Shown one piece after another: positions 1-9,010 of a DNA stretch of 64,000 bases. Numbering within the stretch: the first letter of the stretch is position 1; the number at the start of each line of letters is the position of its first letter. The stretch is from positions 5,792 to 69,791 of the forward strand of contig JBGTBE010000021.1 of NCBI GenBank assembly GCA_041749535.1. Reading direction: 5' to 3'. The stretch comes from JBBQZU01 sp041749535. GTDB lineage: Bacteria; Bacteroidota; Bacteroidia; Flavobacteriales_D; Cryomorphaceae. Made by a program: the position numbers and the translations under genes. Below the pieces are notes generated by a model. The model saw only the letters and a list, made by a program, of their open reading frames with translations. It did not search any database and was not told the origin of the DNA.

Positions 1-1524
1 TGCATAATCTATAGCCGTCTGTATGCTGTTATTTACAAGTGAAGAGACATATTGATTGTTGGTCACATAGGTCACAAGCCCATTTCTACCACTGCGGCTG
101 CGGTGATACATTGTAAGTTCAACATTGAAGAGGTCGGCCAAAGAGAGACTGCTGAAGGGAACGCCATCAAAAGTACCCGCCGAAATATCGAGTCTGAAAG
201 TTGTGGCAACATTAGAAAGATTAAAAAGTGCACTGCCTGGAATCTTATAGTTGTTCGCTCCCCAGGTGAAAGATCCATCAGTAGGAGAAACCCCTCCAAA
301 AGCTGCGTGTGTGCCATTGTTGTCGAAAGTGTTTCCTTCTACACTTATAAGCGCTGAATTGTCATCAATATTAAGAGCGGTTCTACAATTCTCAAAAACA
401 TTGTACTGGATGGCGATGAGTGCTGATGGACCATTCACATACATGCCGGAATTCCACGTTTTATGTCCGCTGAAAAGTCCGGCAGAAGGATCGCCGGTAA
501 ACTTATTGTTCTGTATAAACTTGCTTCCTGTACCATTTGAAATCTCAATCCCACGCACAGTGCTTCCCGCAATGATGCCAAAACGCTCCACTATGCAATT
601 CTTCAGGGTTGCCGCTGCGGAACCTCCCAGAGAAACCGGCGTGGTGGTATTGGTTTGGTAAATGTGAAAACCGTCAATGATAACGGTATTCGCACCTGGC
701 ACACTCAGGGTTCCATCAGCGAGTACTGACTCAGTGATGCGCACAGCTGTGTTAGGATCCGTGCCAAAATTAGCTCCCCGAATTTCGAGATTCTTATTGA
801 CAACTATGGTTTCCGTATAGATTCCCGCAGCGGCATAGATCACATGTCCGTCAAGTGTCGATGCATCATCAATGGCAGCCTGTATAGAGCAATATCGGTT
901 GTTCGTATTCAGATTGGTTACCCTACCCACCGTAAAGGTGGCCTGATAGTTTGCACCCCCATTGCTGTCAAAAAAAGGATTGTCGCATCCTGTTGCACCA
1001 TTTGAACCACCTTCAAAATACACTTCGAGGGTATAATTGCCTGGTGTCAGTCCTGCGAGCACATTGGCCCTATCGCCAGCGAGTTCTTGCCAGGTCTGAT
1101 TCTGCCCGGTACCACAAAGAGGTGTACCATCATTCGAACCAAAATCGAAATTGACCACAGCAAAGGCTCCGGATGGTACCCCGGTCCATACCCGCCAATA
1201 GATGCGCGAGCCCGTGACATCACAGGGGTCACACTTAAAGGTCTTTCCCTGTCCACCAAGCAACAAGGATGAATTGCAATCGAAATCACCAAGGCTTGCA
1301 CCTTGAAAATCAGGGTTCCCGGTGCTTGCGCCCGCGTCGTAAAACTGGTTGCCAGAGCCCGTATCTGCCACGACATAGGTTTGGTAAAATCCATTTCCCT
1401 GGGCGGATAATTCTAGAGAGGTTAAACCCCAAAAGAAGACGCCTACTAGGGCTATGACCGACTTCAAGGCCATAAAAAAATGGGCTTTTTGAAAGCCCTG
1501 ATTGTTTGGTACAGAATTTTTCAT
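1..1524 (-). CDS. Secreted parallel beta-helix (pectin-lyase-like) protein, C-terminus cut by window edge
   Basis: Reading the minus strand from the ATG at 1524, the frame stays open for 508 codons to base 1, so the gene continues outside the window. The N-terminus has a hydrophobic export segment (about residues 19-40, MALKSVIALVGVFFWGL) followed by a small-residue cleavage region. Residues 45-190 are a beta-rich segment with several Cys (FKCDPCDVTG). From about residue 205 a right-handed beta-helix starts with the motif SIQAAIDDA and goes on with IYAAAGIYTETIVVNKNLEI, typical of pectinesterase-like and NosD-like helices. The last residues (SLVNNSIQTAIDYA) begin a second copy of the same motif. 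This looks like a surface or secreted protein, possibly T9SS cargo, but the C-terminal sorting domain would lie beyond the edge. Substrate unknown. Confidence 0.75.
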   Translation of the reverse strand, partial: MKNSVPNNQGFQKAHFFMALKSVIALVGVFFWGLTSLELSAQGNGFYQTYVVADTGSGNQFYDAGASTGNPDFQGASLGDFDCNSSLLLGGQGKTFKCDPCDVTGSRIYWRVWTGVPSGAFAVVNFDFGSNDGTPLCGTGQNQTWQELAGDRANVLAGLTPGNYTLEVYFEGGSNGATGCDNPFFDSNGGANYQATFTVGRVTNLNTNNRYCSIQAAIDDASTLDGHVIYAAAGIYTETIVVNKNLEIRGANFGTDPNTAVRITESVLADGTLSVPGANTVIIDGFHIYQTNTTTPVSLGGSAAATLKNCIVERFGIIAGSTVRGIEISNGTGSKFIQNNKFTGDPSAGLFSGHKTWNSGMYVNGPSALIAIQYNVFENCRTALNIDDNSALISVEGNTFDNNGTHAAFGGVSPTDGSFTWGANNYKIPGSALFNLSNVATTFRLDISAGTFDGVPFSSLSLADLFNVELTMYHRSRSGRNGLVTYVTNNQYVSSLVNNSIQTAIDYA

Positions 1525-2079
1525 TGCAGGTTGGTTGTTAGAATTGGTTGTGTAGACAGGTTTTAATCGTGCTAAAGTCGGTTTGAGAAATACATCCAGG
1601 AGTTTAAGTCTGCAATTGTCGTAAACCGTAAAAATTTTTATCAAGCTTCACGCAGTTAAAAGAATTATAAATAACTATGGGGGCGGAAATTTATAAAAAT
1701 ATTTCGTCTGCTGGTACTATTTTAATTTTTTTCTACCCACTAAGGTAATTTTATCATCGACGAACTACCCGAAACAATCGCCAATCACAGGTCGCTCGCT
1801 ATATTTTCTAAAACCAAGTTATGCGGGATTTAGGGGAATAATATTTTAACTTCCTCTGTTCTTAAAAACCCCTTTTGCCGAATAGACATACTCCCTGCAT
1901 GTACAACCACAGTGCATCAAGAGGTTTTCACTAAAACAAAATGTATATGCTTAGAATTTTCGGTAAACTGTGCCCAACAGATTGTACCTGATGAGGTATT
2001 TCATCTCTGAGATAACATCCATATATAAAAAGGAAGAATAGAATTTTACGTCAAGGCACGTATAGAAAAACAATACAAT
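1525..2079. other. Non-coding AT-rich stretch
   Basis: About 555 bases between the beta-helix gene and the rpmH terminator. No ORF of convincing composition is seen on either strand. The stretch is rich in A/T runs and probably holds the upstream region of the beta-helix gene, but no clear TAnnTTTG box was found close to its start. No tRNA or other RNA gene recognised. Confidence 0.4.
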
Positions 2080-2108
2080 AAAAAACGCCGCACATTTCAG
2101 GTGCGGCG
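2080..2108 (-). terminator. Rho-independent terminator of rpmH
   Basis: Perfect 8-bp stem CGCCGCAC (2086-2093) / GTGCGGCG (2101-2108) with a 7-nt loop. It is followed on the minus strand by a run of six U (plus-strand A run 2080-2085). It lies 27 bases past the rpmH stop codon. Confidence 0.85.
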
Positions 2109-2135
2109 GTACTATTATTGTCTAAGTAGCGCTAA

Positions 2136-2294
2136 TTAACGCTTGTGCAATTTCACGTCAGAAACCGTAAGGCGCTTGCGGCCTTTGCGGCGGCGCGATG
2201 CCAATACTTTGCGGCCATTGGCAGAAGCCATGCGCTCGCGGAATCCGTGCTTATTGCGTCGCTTTCTGTTCGAAGGCTGGAATGTTCTTTTCAT
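2136..2294 (-). CDS. rpmH: 50S ribosomal protein L34
   Basis: A 52-residue, highly basic protein starting MKRTFQPSNRKRRNKHGFRE and containing the L34 core RMASANGRKVLASRRRKGRKRL. It is a structural component of the large ribosomal subunit near the peptide exit tunnel. The ATG at 2294 is chosen because it gives the canonical L34 start; an upstream in-frame ATG at 2342 would add 16 residues not seen in the family and lies within the promoter region. The C-terminus (TVSDVKLHKR) is slightly longer than the 44-46 residues of proteobacterial L34, as is common in Bacteroidota. The gene stands alone between a strong promoter at 2340-2370 and a terminator at 2080-2108. The usual neighbours rnpA and dnaA are not present here. 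Confidence 0.97.
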   Translation of the reverse strand: MKRTFQPSNRKRRNKHGFRERMASANGRKVLASRRRKGRKRLTVSDVKLHKR

Positions 2295-2339
2295 CGCGGG
2301 TGTGCTTAACGGGTTATACTGTTTCCCAAAAATGGAGTG

Positions 2340-2370
2340 CAAAAATAGACATTAAACCTTTCCAACCAAA
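2340..2370 (-). promoter_or_regulatory. Bacteroidota-type promoter of rpmH
   Basis: On the minus strand TTTG (2367-2370), a 19-base spacer, then TATTTTTG (2340-2347). This matches the -33 TTTG / -7 TAnnTTTG pattern known for the Bacteroidetes primary sigma factor. Predicted transcription start is around 2333-2335, giving a leader of roughly 40 bases before the ATG at 2294. Confidence 0.75.
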
Positions 2371-2421
2371 CAAATCGTGTAAAATTTATTCCAACATCAC
2401 CCTCATCTCCCCGTGCATGGT

Positions 2422-2429
2422 TACCTTTG
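2422..2429 (+). promoter_or_regulatory. Probable -7 box of the ABC exporter operon
   Basis: TACCTTTG fits the Bacteroidota -7 consensus TAnnTTTG. It lies downstream of the GTG at 2413, so if it is used that codon is not transcribed, which favours the TTG at 2452 as the real start. Confidence 0.45.
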
Positions 2430-2451
2430 CACCCAAATCAGCCTGCAGGCA

Positions 2452-4251
2452 TTGAGCAATTCAGAAGACAGTAACACCGGAAAAGACCGTTTCAATTTTC
2501 GTAAGTCCACGAAGGTGTTCGCCTACATCAAACCTTACAAGTGGAGCTTTGCACTTGGGTTCTTCTTTTTGATACTCAGCAGCCTCACTGCCATGCTCTT
2601 CCCCTATTTTCTCGGGCAACTTATAGGCTATGAAGGCAACTCAACATCTGAGCTTGCTGAGAAAGCCCTTTTCACTTCAGTGGATAGCATCATCATTGCC
2701 TTGCTGGTTGTTTTTACTTCGCAGGCCATCTTCAGCTTTTTCCGTATTCTACTTTTCACGAAAGTAACTGAAAATGCCCTGATGGACATGCGCCGCGCGG
2801 CCTTCTCCAAACTGATTACTGCCCCACTTACCTTCTTCAACCAAAACAAGGTAGGCGAACTCACCAGTCGCATCGCAGCCGATATCAGCCAACTCCAAAC
2901 CACCTTCACCACCACGCTGGCCGAGTTTATAAGGCAGGTGATTACAATCTTGGTTGGTATAGCAGCTTTGGTGTGGCTTTCGCCAAAACTATCCCTCACC
3001 ATGCTCAGCGTCATACCGGTGGTTGCCATCCTGGGCGTGGTTTTCGGGCGGTACATTCGCAAGTTGTCCAAGCAAACACAAGATGCCGCTGCCACTTCGA
3101 ACAGCATTCTCGAAGAAGCTTTACAAGGCATTCAGAATGTAAAAGCCTTTACCAACGAGCTTTTTGAAATTGGCCGTTTTGGCAAAGCTGCTGCCGAAAT
3201 ACGGCGACTTGCAGTAAAGGGAGCCATATGGCGGGGACTCTTTGTATCCTTCATAATTCTTTGTCTCTTTGGCTCCATCGTATTTGTAATTTGGCAAGGG
3301 GTATTGCTTACGCAAAATGGTGAAATGAACCAGGCCGGATTTATCTCCTTTATTATGTATACCATCTTTCTTGGAGCGAGCATAGGGAGCCTGCCAGACT
3401 TGTATGCCGGTATACAAAGGGCCATTGGTGCCACGGAAAGACTGGTGGAAATCATTGATATTGACGCTGAAAAGATAGACCTGGAAGCAGGTGTGAAACC
3501 TGTGAAATTCAAAGGAGATATAGCATTCAATGATGTGCATTTTCACTACGAAAATAGGGGGCTCACACCCGTAATACAAGGAGTAAGCCTTCGCGTAAGG
3601 CCGGGTGAGCAACTCGCCATAGCAGGACCTTCGGGCGCTGGCAAGAGCACGCTTACAGCGCTTTTGCTGCGGTTTTACAATCCCGTTTCAGGCAGTATTC
3701 TTATAGACGGTAAGGATGTTGCTTCCTACAACCTGAGCGCATACCGCTCCCAATTTGCCATTGTACCCCAGGAAGTACTTCTCTTTAACGGTACGATAGA
3801 AGAAAACATAGGCTATGGCAAACCAGGGGCTATACCAACTGAAATCCGCGAGGCAGCCAAGCAGGCCAATGCACTTGGGTTCATTGAATCATTTCCAGAA
3901 AAGTTTGACACCCTGGTGGGAGAGCGGGGTGTACAGCTCAGCGGTGGCCAAAGACAGCGCATTGCCATAGCCCGTGCGGTGCTTCGAGACCCTGCTATTC
4001 TTATTCTCGATGAAGCGACTTCATCCCTCGACAGTGAGTCTGAAATGCTGGTGCAACAAGCCCTTGAAGCACTTATGAAAGACCGGACCACGATTGTAAT
4101 TGCACACCGACTCAGCACCATCAGGCAGGCCGACCACATAGCGGTTCTCGAAAACGGACGTATCGCCGAATACGGCACGCACCCTGAGCTAATGGCCATG
4201 GAAGGTGGGTTGTACAACAAGCTGCAGCGCATACAGCTCGCCCATGTCTGA
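2452..4251 (+). CDS. ABC exporter, fused membrane and ATPase domains (MsbA/lipid-exporter-like)
   Basis: A half-transporter of about 600 residues that would act as a homodimer in the inner membrane. The N-terminal half is a type 1 ABC exporter membrane domain with about six helices. The C-terminal half is a complete ATPase domain: Walker A GPSGAGKST, Q-loop VPQEVLLF, signature LSGGQRQR, Walker B ILILDEATS and H-loop IAHRLS. The family includes MsbA (lipid A flippase) and multidrug exporters; the substrate cannot be read from sequence. Start choice: a GTG at 2413 is in frame but overlaps a likely -7 promoter box (2422-2429), so the TTG at 2452 (LSNSEDSNTGK) is preferred. The stop overlaps the ATG of the following glycosyltransferase by 8 bases, so the two are probably co-translated. 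Confidence 0.9.
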   Translation: MSNSEDSNTGKDRFNFRKSTKVFAYIKPYKWSFALGFFFLILSSLTAMLFPYFLGQLIGYEGNSTSELAEKALFTSVDSIIIALLVVFTSQAIFSFFRILLFTKVTENALMDMRRAAFSKLITAPLTFFNQNKVGELTSRIAADISQLQTTFTTTLAEFIRQVITILVGIAALVWLSPKLSLTMLSVIPVVAILGVVFGRYIRKLSKQTQDAAATSNSILEEALQGIQNVKAFTNELFEIGRFGKAAAEIRRLAVKGAIWRGLFVSFIILCLFGSIVFVIWQGVLLTQNGEMNQAGFISFIMYTIFLGASIGSLPDLYAGIQRAIGATERLVEIIDIDAEKIDLEAGVKPVKFKGDIAFNDVHFHYENRGLTPVIQGVSLRVRPGEQLAIAGPSGAGKSTLTALLLRFYNPVSGSILIDGKDVASYNLSAYRSQFAIVPQEVLLFNGTIEENIGYGKPGAIPTEIREAAKQANALGFIESFPEKFDTLVGERGVQLSGGQRQRIAIARAVLRDPAILILDEATSSLDSESEMLVQQALEALMKDRTTIVIAHRLSTIRQADHIAVLENGRIAEYGTHPELMAMEGGLYNKLQRIQLAHV

Positions 4252-6094
4252 GGCAGCCAAAAACCGAAAGTGGTTATTATATGCCCTACCTTGTCTTATC
4301 GTGGCTGTGGTACTTCGCTTTTGGGATCTAGGCAACATGCCTTTTACCAACGATGAGCTCAGCGCCTGGAACCGATTACACCACTCCGATCTATCATCCC
4401 TCTTAAATTTAGGCATACAACCCGATGCCCACCCCGCACTTGTGCAGGTATTTTTGTGGGTATGGGTGGGTGCTTTCGGCGATGCTGAGTGGGTATTGAA
4501 GCTTCCTTTCATCTTGATGAGCACAGGGGCTTTTCTGATCTTTTTTCGCATCGCTTTCCGCATCTATGGTCAGGGTGCAGCCATGCTCACCGGGTCCATA
4601 CTTGCCTGCAGCCAAGTGGTGCTGGTGTTCTCTACGGTGGCGCGACCTTATGCATCGGGTATGCTCATCTGCGCCGCAATGCTTTGGTATTGGTACCGCA
4701 TAGTTTTCGAAGGTGCAGATAAATACAGCACCCACGTTTGGTTTGCAATATTGATTTCGCTTTCGGTGTACAACCATTACTTCAGCGGTTTGCTTGGCAT
4801 CATGGTTTGGATCTCTGGGTTGATTTATTGGCGCAGCCTCGATATGAGAAAGTATATTGGCTCTGCGGTACTGGCACTTCTTCTTTTCCTGCCACACCTG
4901 CAAATTTCGCTGGTGCAGGTATCGAGGGGTGGTATAGGTGGGGCCGATGGTTGGCTAAGCGCACCAACACCCGATTTTGTCTGGGAGTGGTTGCTCAGCC
5001 TCTTCAACTACAATTACCTATTAAGCTTTGCAGGAATTCTGTTGCTTTTAGCTTCTCTCTACAAAGCTGTAAAAAGCAAGTCACCTGCTGAAAAAATTGG
5101 CTTACTATTTACAGCATGGTTTCTATTCATACTTGCAGGTAGCTATTTCTATTCCCATTATGTGGACCCCTTGCTGCATCACGGTACCATCTTCTTTGTT
5201 ACCCCGCTTCTTGTTATAGCGCTTTCAGGTAGCCTTCCGGCCAAACGTTTTTCCATATGGATAGCAGCCTTCGTGGCAATAATCCTGGTTTGGTCGCTAT
5301 TTGCCGAAAGGCATCACTACGATGTGATGTACGGACAGCCCTATGCAAGAACGGCACAATACCTCAACGAACTGGACGCTGAGGGAGGAAAGACTTTCGC
5401 AATTGTGCATCAGGAACCCGCCTATCTGGCATACTATCTTCATACAGACACCTTGCCATATATGGTGCTTAACACACATCAGAAAAACTACACAACCGCT
5501 CAGGAAATAGACCAATTGCTCCTTGAAGATGCCGACGTATTTTATACCGATGGTCGGAATGGAGCCCTTGTGTACGCTGCACATTTGGTGTACCCGTCGT
5601 ACACCCGGTACAACGGTTTTATATTCTCTGGTTTTCATTTTCGGAAAACGGGCCGTACGGAAAAGCCGCTGTACCACAACCTGATAACCGCGAACGATAC
5701 CATTCACACCGACGCCGAATACGTGGACATTCTTCAATTGGAACTTGTGGATAGTGATATCACTTTCGGTGAGGAAATTGGCGCATTGGTTCAGTTTGCT
5801 GAAAAACCAGCAAGCGATGTTCATCTCGTTTTCGACTTGCGCAAAAACGGTGAGAGCCTGCACTGGAGCTCAGGATTGACAGGCAATAGCGGGTTCATGC
5901 ACGACAGTACCTATTATGTGGTGCATCAAATATTGCTTTGGAATGCCTTCACCAATGCATCGCAGATGGAGGGAGTAGAATTGAAAATATACCTCTGGAA
6001 TCCGGAAAAATCCCCCATGAAAATCGAAAGCTGGAAAGTTGATAAACTCGATGCCAATCCCAACTATTACGGACAGCTGTACCGAAGACCTTAA
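4244..6094 (+). CDS. GT-C type membrane glycosyltransferase (GT39/ArnT-like)
   Basis: A 616-residue protein with about 9-11 predicted transmembrane helices in the first 370 residues and a soluble C-terminal domain of about 240 residues. The first extracytoplasmic loop holds TNDELSAWN, the acidic DE motif expected for polyprenyl-phosphate-sugar dependent GT-C enzymes. A later PYASGMLICAAM segment is also typical of this fold. Such enzymes move a sugar from a lipid-phosphate donor to lipid, protein or glycan on the periplasmic side; acceptor unknown. The ATG at 4244 overlaps the preceding ABC exporter by 8 bases, which suggests one operon, perhaps export plus modification of an envelope glycolipid (inference). 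Confidence 0.75.
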   Translation: MSEAAKNRKWLLYALPCLIVAVVLRFWDLGNMPFTNDELSAWNRLHHSDLSSLLNLGIQPDAHPALVQVFLWVWVGAFGDAEWVLKLPFILMSTGAFLIFFRIAFRIYGQGAAMLTGSILACSQVVLVFSTVARPYASGMLICAAMLWYWYRIVFEGADKYSTHVWFAILISLSVYNHYFSGLLGIMVWISGLIYWRSLDMRKYIGSAVLALLLFLPHLQISLVQVSRGGIGGADGWLSAPTPDFVWEWLLSLFNYNYLLSFAGILLLLASLYKAVKSKSPAEKIGLLFTAWFLFILAGSYFYSHYVDPLLHHGTIFFVTPLLVIALSGSLPAKRFSIWIAAFVAIILVWSLFAERHHYDVMYGQPYARTAQYLNELDAEGGKTFAIVHQEPAYLAYYLHTDTLPYMVLNTHQKNYTTAQEIDQLLLEDADVFYTDGRNGALVYAAHLVYPSYTRYNGFIFSGFHFRKTGRTEKPLYHNLITANDTIHTDAEYVDILQLELVDSDITFGEEIGALVQFAEKPASDVHLVFDLRKNGESLHWSSGLTGNSGFMHDSTYYVVHQILLWNAFTNASQMEGVELKIYLWNPEKSPMKIESWKVDKLDANPNYYGQLYRRP

Positions 6095-6297
6095 TACGCC
6101 ATTCGAGAAGGGATTTGAAAGGGGTATTCATGCGCTGGCTCAAGTCTTCTAAACTCCGAAAAATTTGGGTGTCAAAATATTGAACGAAGTTTTACACACA
6201 CACCATACAGAAACATACCTTCTCCAACATAAAGACATTATGTATGTCCCAATCATCTTGATACAGATGATGCACCACAGCGTTGAATTATCTCTTC

Positions 6298-7155
6298 CTA
6301 TTCACTTCCTCGCTTACTACCTACAAGTCTCCAGCTTACCCCAGTGTTTACAAAAGTTTCAAGTACGCCAAAATTATTCCCATAACCCCCGCTGATGTCA
6401 AGCTGTACATTGTTGTTGACTAAATAGGAAAAACCACCATCTACTTTGTTTTGAAAATCTCCCTCTCTTACACTTCCATAACTTTCCATGAAACCCCTCC
6501 ACTTATTGTACAGCGGAAAGCCAAAATTAACCACATACCGAACAGTTGGAATGGGGTCATTTCCGTTGTAGTCCAAAACCCAATTCGTGGCAAGTGTCAT
6601 CTTTTTTCGCAGTGACCAATTGACCACCGCAACCATCACCGGTGCCAAATTTTCTGAAGGAAAATCGTCTGAAGTATTTGGTATTTTCAACCTTAACTGA
6701 AAACCCGTTGTAGGCAACCATCCATTCTGATCGTTGATGTGCACCCTGAAACCAAAATGGAGGTTGTTCAAACCCCGTAAATCACCCATTTCACTCCCCA
6801 TAGACTGCATTTGGTAATCCACCAGCATACTTACTTCCAACAACTCAGTAATACCCAGGCGCACCACATTATTGGTCAGAAAAACATCGGTCGGCTGATT
6901 ATTTGAAGATTGGGAATTGAATTCCAGCCCTTGCTGAAATTGAAGAACACCGCTACCTGCTGTAAAAGCTCCAATGGCTTTGCCGGGTCTTCCTGTCCGG
7001 ATCACATCGCTGTACTGCCCTTTGGCCATCCCACACCACAACAGCAACAATAGAACACAAGGAAAGCTTGTGGCACAGCGAATGTTGCCTATATGGGCCG
7101 CAAACGGTTTACAACATCTAGGTGTATGATGATCCGGTTTCTTCATATTGCCCAA
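6298..7155 (-). CDS. Outer-membrane-like protein, Phenol_MetA_deg/transporter-type barrel
   Basis: A 285-residue protein with an N-terminal hydrophobic segment (CVLLLLLWCGMAKG) ending in a signal-peptidase-like site. The mature part has alternating beta-strand patterns (LEFNSQSSN, RLGITELLEVSMLVDYQM, WSLRKKMTLATNWVLDYNG) and a near-C-terminal strand ending VNTGVSWRLVG. The pattern resembles the Phenol_MetA_deg family (PF13557) of outer membrane beta-barrels, many of unknown role. The ATG at 7146 (MKKPDHH) is an alternative start. It is a single gene, convergent with the glycosyltransferase; function not known. Confidence 0.6.
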   Translation of the reverse strand: MGNMKKPDHHTPRCCKPFAAHIGNIRCATSFPCVLLLLLWCGMAKGQYSDVIRTGRPGKAIGAFTAGSGVLQFQQGLEFNSQSSNNQPTDVFLTNNVVRLGITELLEVSMLVDYQMQSMGSEMGDLRGLNNLHFGFRVHINDQNGWLPTTGFQLRLKIPNTSDDFPSENLAPVMVAVVNWSLRKKMTLATNWVLDYNGNDPIPTVRYVVNFGFPLYNKWRGFMESYGSVREGDFQNKVDGGFSYLVNNNVQLDISGGYGNNFGVLETFVNTGVSWRLVGSKRGSE

Positions 7156-7305
7156 CCTACCTCGCTGAGAAAAGCTGAGGGAGATTTAAAAATACCACAG
7201 CAGTTTTTCGTGCTGGAAAGGTAAATAAAATGAAAGTTTCCGTTTGAATACTCAAAAAACCTCTGCGCCCAGACCTGTGAAACGTCCCAAATTGGTTACA
7301 GAACA

Positions 7306-7348
7306 CAAAAAGCCCCTGCCCAGGTCTATAACCTTGGAAGCAGGGGCT
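7306..7348 (-). terminator. Terminator of the TonB-C-like gene
   Basis: Perfect 9-bp stem AGCCCCTGC (7311-7319) / GCAGGGGCT (7340-7348). A loop of about 20 bases can itself pair (CAAGGT/ACCTGG). On the minus strand it is followed by a U-rich tail (plus A run 7307-7311). It lies 25 bases beyond the stop codon at 7373. Confidence 0.7.
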
Positions 7349-7372
7349 GTCGCTTGTTTCTACCAGATCAAT

Positions 7373-8164
7373 TTAGCAGCCTTCCGCGCCAAGGGAAACA
7401 ACGAGTACTTGTTCCACCTTCTCACCCTTTGCATTCTCGGCAGGCGTCCATGTGCCGGGAATTTCTGTAATCATTGTGGGCACCGCCATGTCAAGTTCAG
7501 CACTTCCGGATGTTCTATCCAGCCGCACATCCTTGAGCTCCCCATTCGCGGTAACGGTGAAATAAAGTTTGGATGGACGCAACGCATCCGTGTTCAGGAT
7601 GATTCCTTCATTCTCGGCGCGCATTCTCAAATAGTCCAATACACCTTCATTGCCAAGTGAATGTGTGGCTTGTTTCTCTGGCACCACTGTGAAGTGTGGC
7701 TCGTAAATATTGTCGGACAGAACTCCCGTGCGGCTGTTGGGACCATAGCACTCCACCTTGACTGCAAAACTGCCTGAATAGTCCATGGATCGCAAAAAGT
7801 TTATTTGTCTTTCATTAAACGCGATACCTTTTCCATTTTCTACGAGGGCACTCTGCTGATCATTTTCTATAAGTATCAAACTCACGGAACCATAGCTAAA
7901 GGCCATCGTGCTGTGCTCTGCGGGTAGAAAATTCATTACAGATGCAGCCCGTTCCAATTCTGACTTCGTGATGGGTTCAAAACGTGACCCCAGGCTATAA
8001 AATATCGTTGGTTTGACAAGCTTTACGGGCACTTCTTCAACCGTACTACTGCAGGCGGATACAAGATTGGGAGCTGAGGTGTCATCTCCCCAGTTTATAA
8101 GTCCAAAAGCCGATAAGCCAGCTGATGTAAGCAGGAACCCTAAAATTAATGTGTGGTTTTTCAT
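7373..8164 (-). CDS. Exported protein with TonB C-terminal-like domain
   Basis: A 263-residue protein. The N-terminus MKNHTLILGFLLTSAGLSAFG is a signal peptide or membrane anchor. The last 75 residues match the TonB C-terminal domain pattern: LYFTVTANGELKDVRLDRTSG, then ELDMAVPTMITEIPGTWTPAENAKGEKVEQ (conserved P-x-W-x-P-A). TonB passes proton-motive energy to outer membrane receptors. Here the proline-rich spacer and the ExbB/ExbD partners are missing, so a standalone periplasmic domain with another binding role is as likely. The gene is monocistronic with its own terminator; three phased 10-bp repeats lie upstream (8230-8260). Confidence 0.6.
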   Translation of the reverse strand: MKNHTLILGFLLTSAGLSAFGLINWGDDTSAPNLVSACSSTVEEVPVKLVKPTIFYSLGSRFEPITKSELERAASVMNFLPAEHSTMAFSYGSVSLILIENDQQSALVENGKGIAFNERQINFLRSMDYSGSFAVKVECYGPNSRTGVLSDNIYEPHFTVVPEKQATHSLGNEGVLDYLRMRAENEGIILNTDALRPSKLYFTVTANGELKDVRLDRTSGSAELDMAVPTMITEIPGTWTPAENAKGEKVEQVLVVSLGAEGC

Positions 8165-8229
8165 CGTTGAAATTATTTAGTGAGAATCTTCAACGAATGT
8201 AGATCCAACTGCTTCGAAGTCAGGTTAAG

Positions 8230-8260
8230 ATGGTGTAAAATGATGTAAATGGTTTGTAAA
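8230..8260. repeat. Three tandem, helically phased ~10-bp repeats upstream of the TonB-C-like gene
   Basis: ATGGTGTAAA (8230-8239), ATGATGTAAA (8240-8249) and TGGTTTGTAAA (8250-8260) lie head to tail, 66-96 bases upstream of the start at 8164. The spacing of one helical turn and the position suggest a binding site for a regulator acting on that gene (inference). Confidence 0.5.
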
Positions 8261-8382
8261 TCCTTGCAAATAGATTGAAACACTTCGATCAACATCTACT
8301 CAGCCAGGCATTTGGGGTGACCTGCGCTTGAAAATCTAAATCATACAATCCAGATGCTACAAGGTAATACAGGAGCAAATTT

Positions 8383-8997
8383 TCAGGTAAACTGAAGGTA
8401 TACCACCTTTTTCGTCTCAAAAAATTCATCGGAGAGCTTGTCCGCGAGTTTGTACACCGCCGATGGAAAGCGGTCTATCTCCTCAACCTCATCCCGAAGT
8501 TCGCCTCCTTTGAGACAATACAGCGCCTTGGTGCGCAGCTTGCCCTCCGTACAGAAACGTGCGAGCGCATCAAGCCGTGCCACGGCACGGCTCAGGGCCA
8601 CGTCGAATTTAGCCTGTATCTCCTCGGCGCGGGCATGGCGCACAGCCACATTTGTAAGTCCCAGGCGACTGGCAATATCATGCACAGCTTTGAGTTTCTT
8701 CCCAATAGAATCTACAAGTAAAAAAGTTACATCAGGGTAAAGTATGGCCAAGGGAATACCTGGAAATCCACCACCGGTACCTATATCAATGGCGCGTGTA
8801 CCAGGTTTAGGCTGCCAGTAAAAAGCCAGGGAGAGGGAGTGCAGCACATGACGCTCCATAAAGCGGTCCATGTCCTTGCGGCTTATCAGGTTTATTTGCG
8901 CGTTCCACTCAGTGTATAGTTCAGGGAGCGCTGCAAATTGCTTTTTCTGCACATCGCTGAGCGAGGGAAACAACTTTATAATATCATCGATACCCAT
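8383..8997 (-). CDS. rsmG: 16S rRNA (guanine(527)-N7)-methyltransferase
   Basis: A 204-residue protein of the usual RsmG/GidB length. It methylates N7 of G527 in 16S rRNA with S-adenosylmethionine. The SAM-binding motif AIDIGTGGGFPGIPLAI is at about residues 68-84, followed by the family motifs LLVDSIGKKLKAV and ALSRAVARL. It starts 13 bases after the stop of the ECF sigma gene on the same strand and is probably part of the GT2-sigma-rsmG transcript. Confidence 0.95.
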   Translation of the reverse strand: MGIDDIIKLFPSLSDVQKKQFAALPELYTEWNAQINLISRKDMDRFMERHVLHSLSLAFYWQPKPGTRAIDIGTGGGFPGIPLAILYPDVTFLLVDSIGKKLKAVHDIASRLGLTNVAVRHARAEEIQAKFDVALSRAVARLDALARFCTEGKLRTKALYCLKGGELRDEVEEIDRFPSAVYKLADKLSDEFFETKKVVYLQFT

Positions 8998-9010
8998 AAG
9001 GCAGGGCTGC

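Noticed and set aside
7244..7660. 138-codon plus-strand frame
   Set aside because: It runs through a terminator and then opposite the TonB-C-like gene; antisense shadow.
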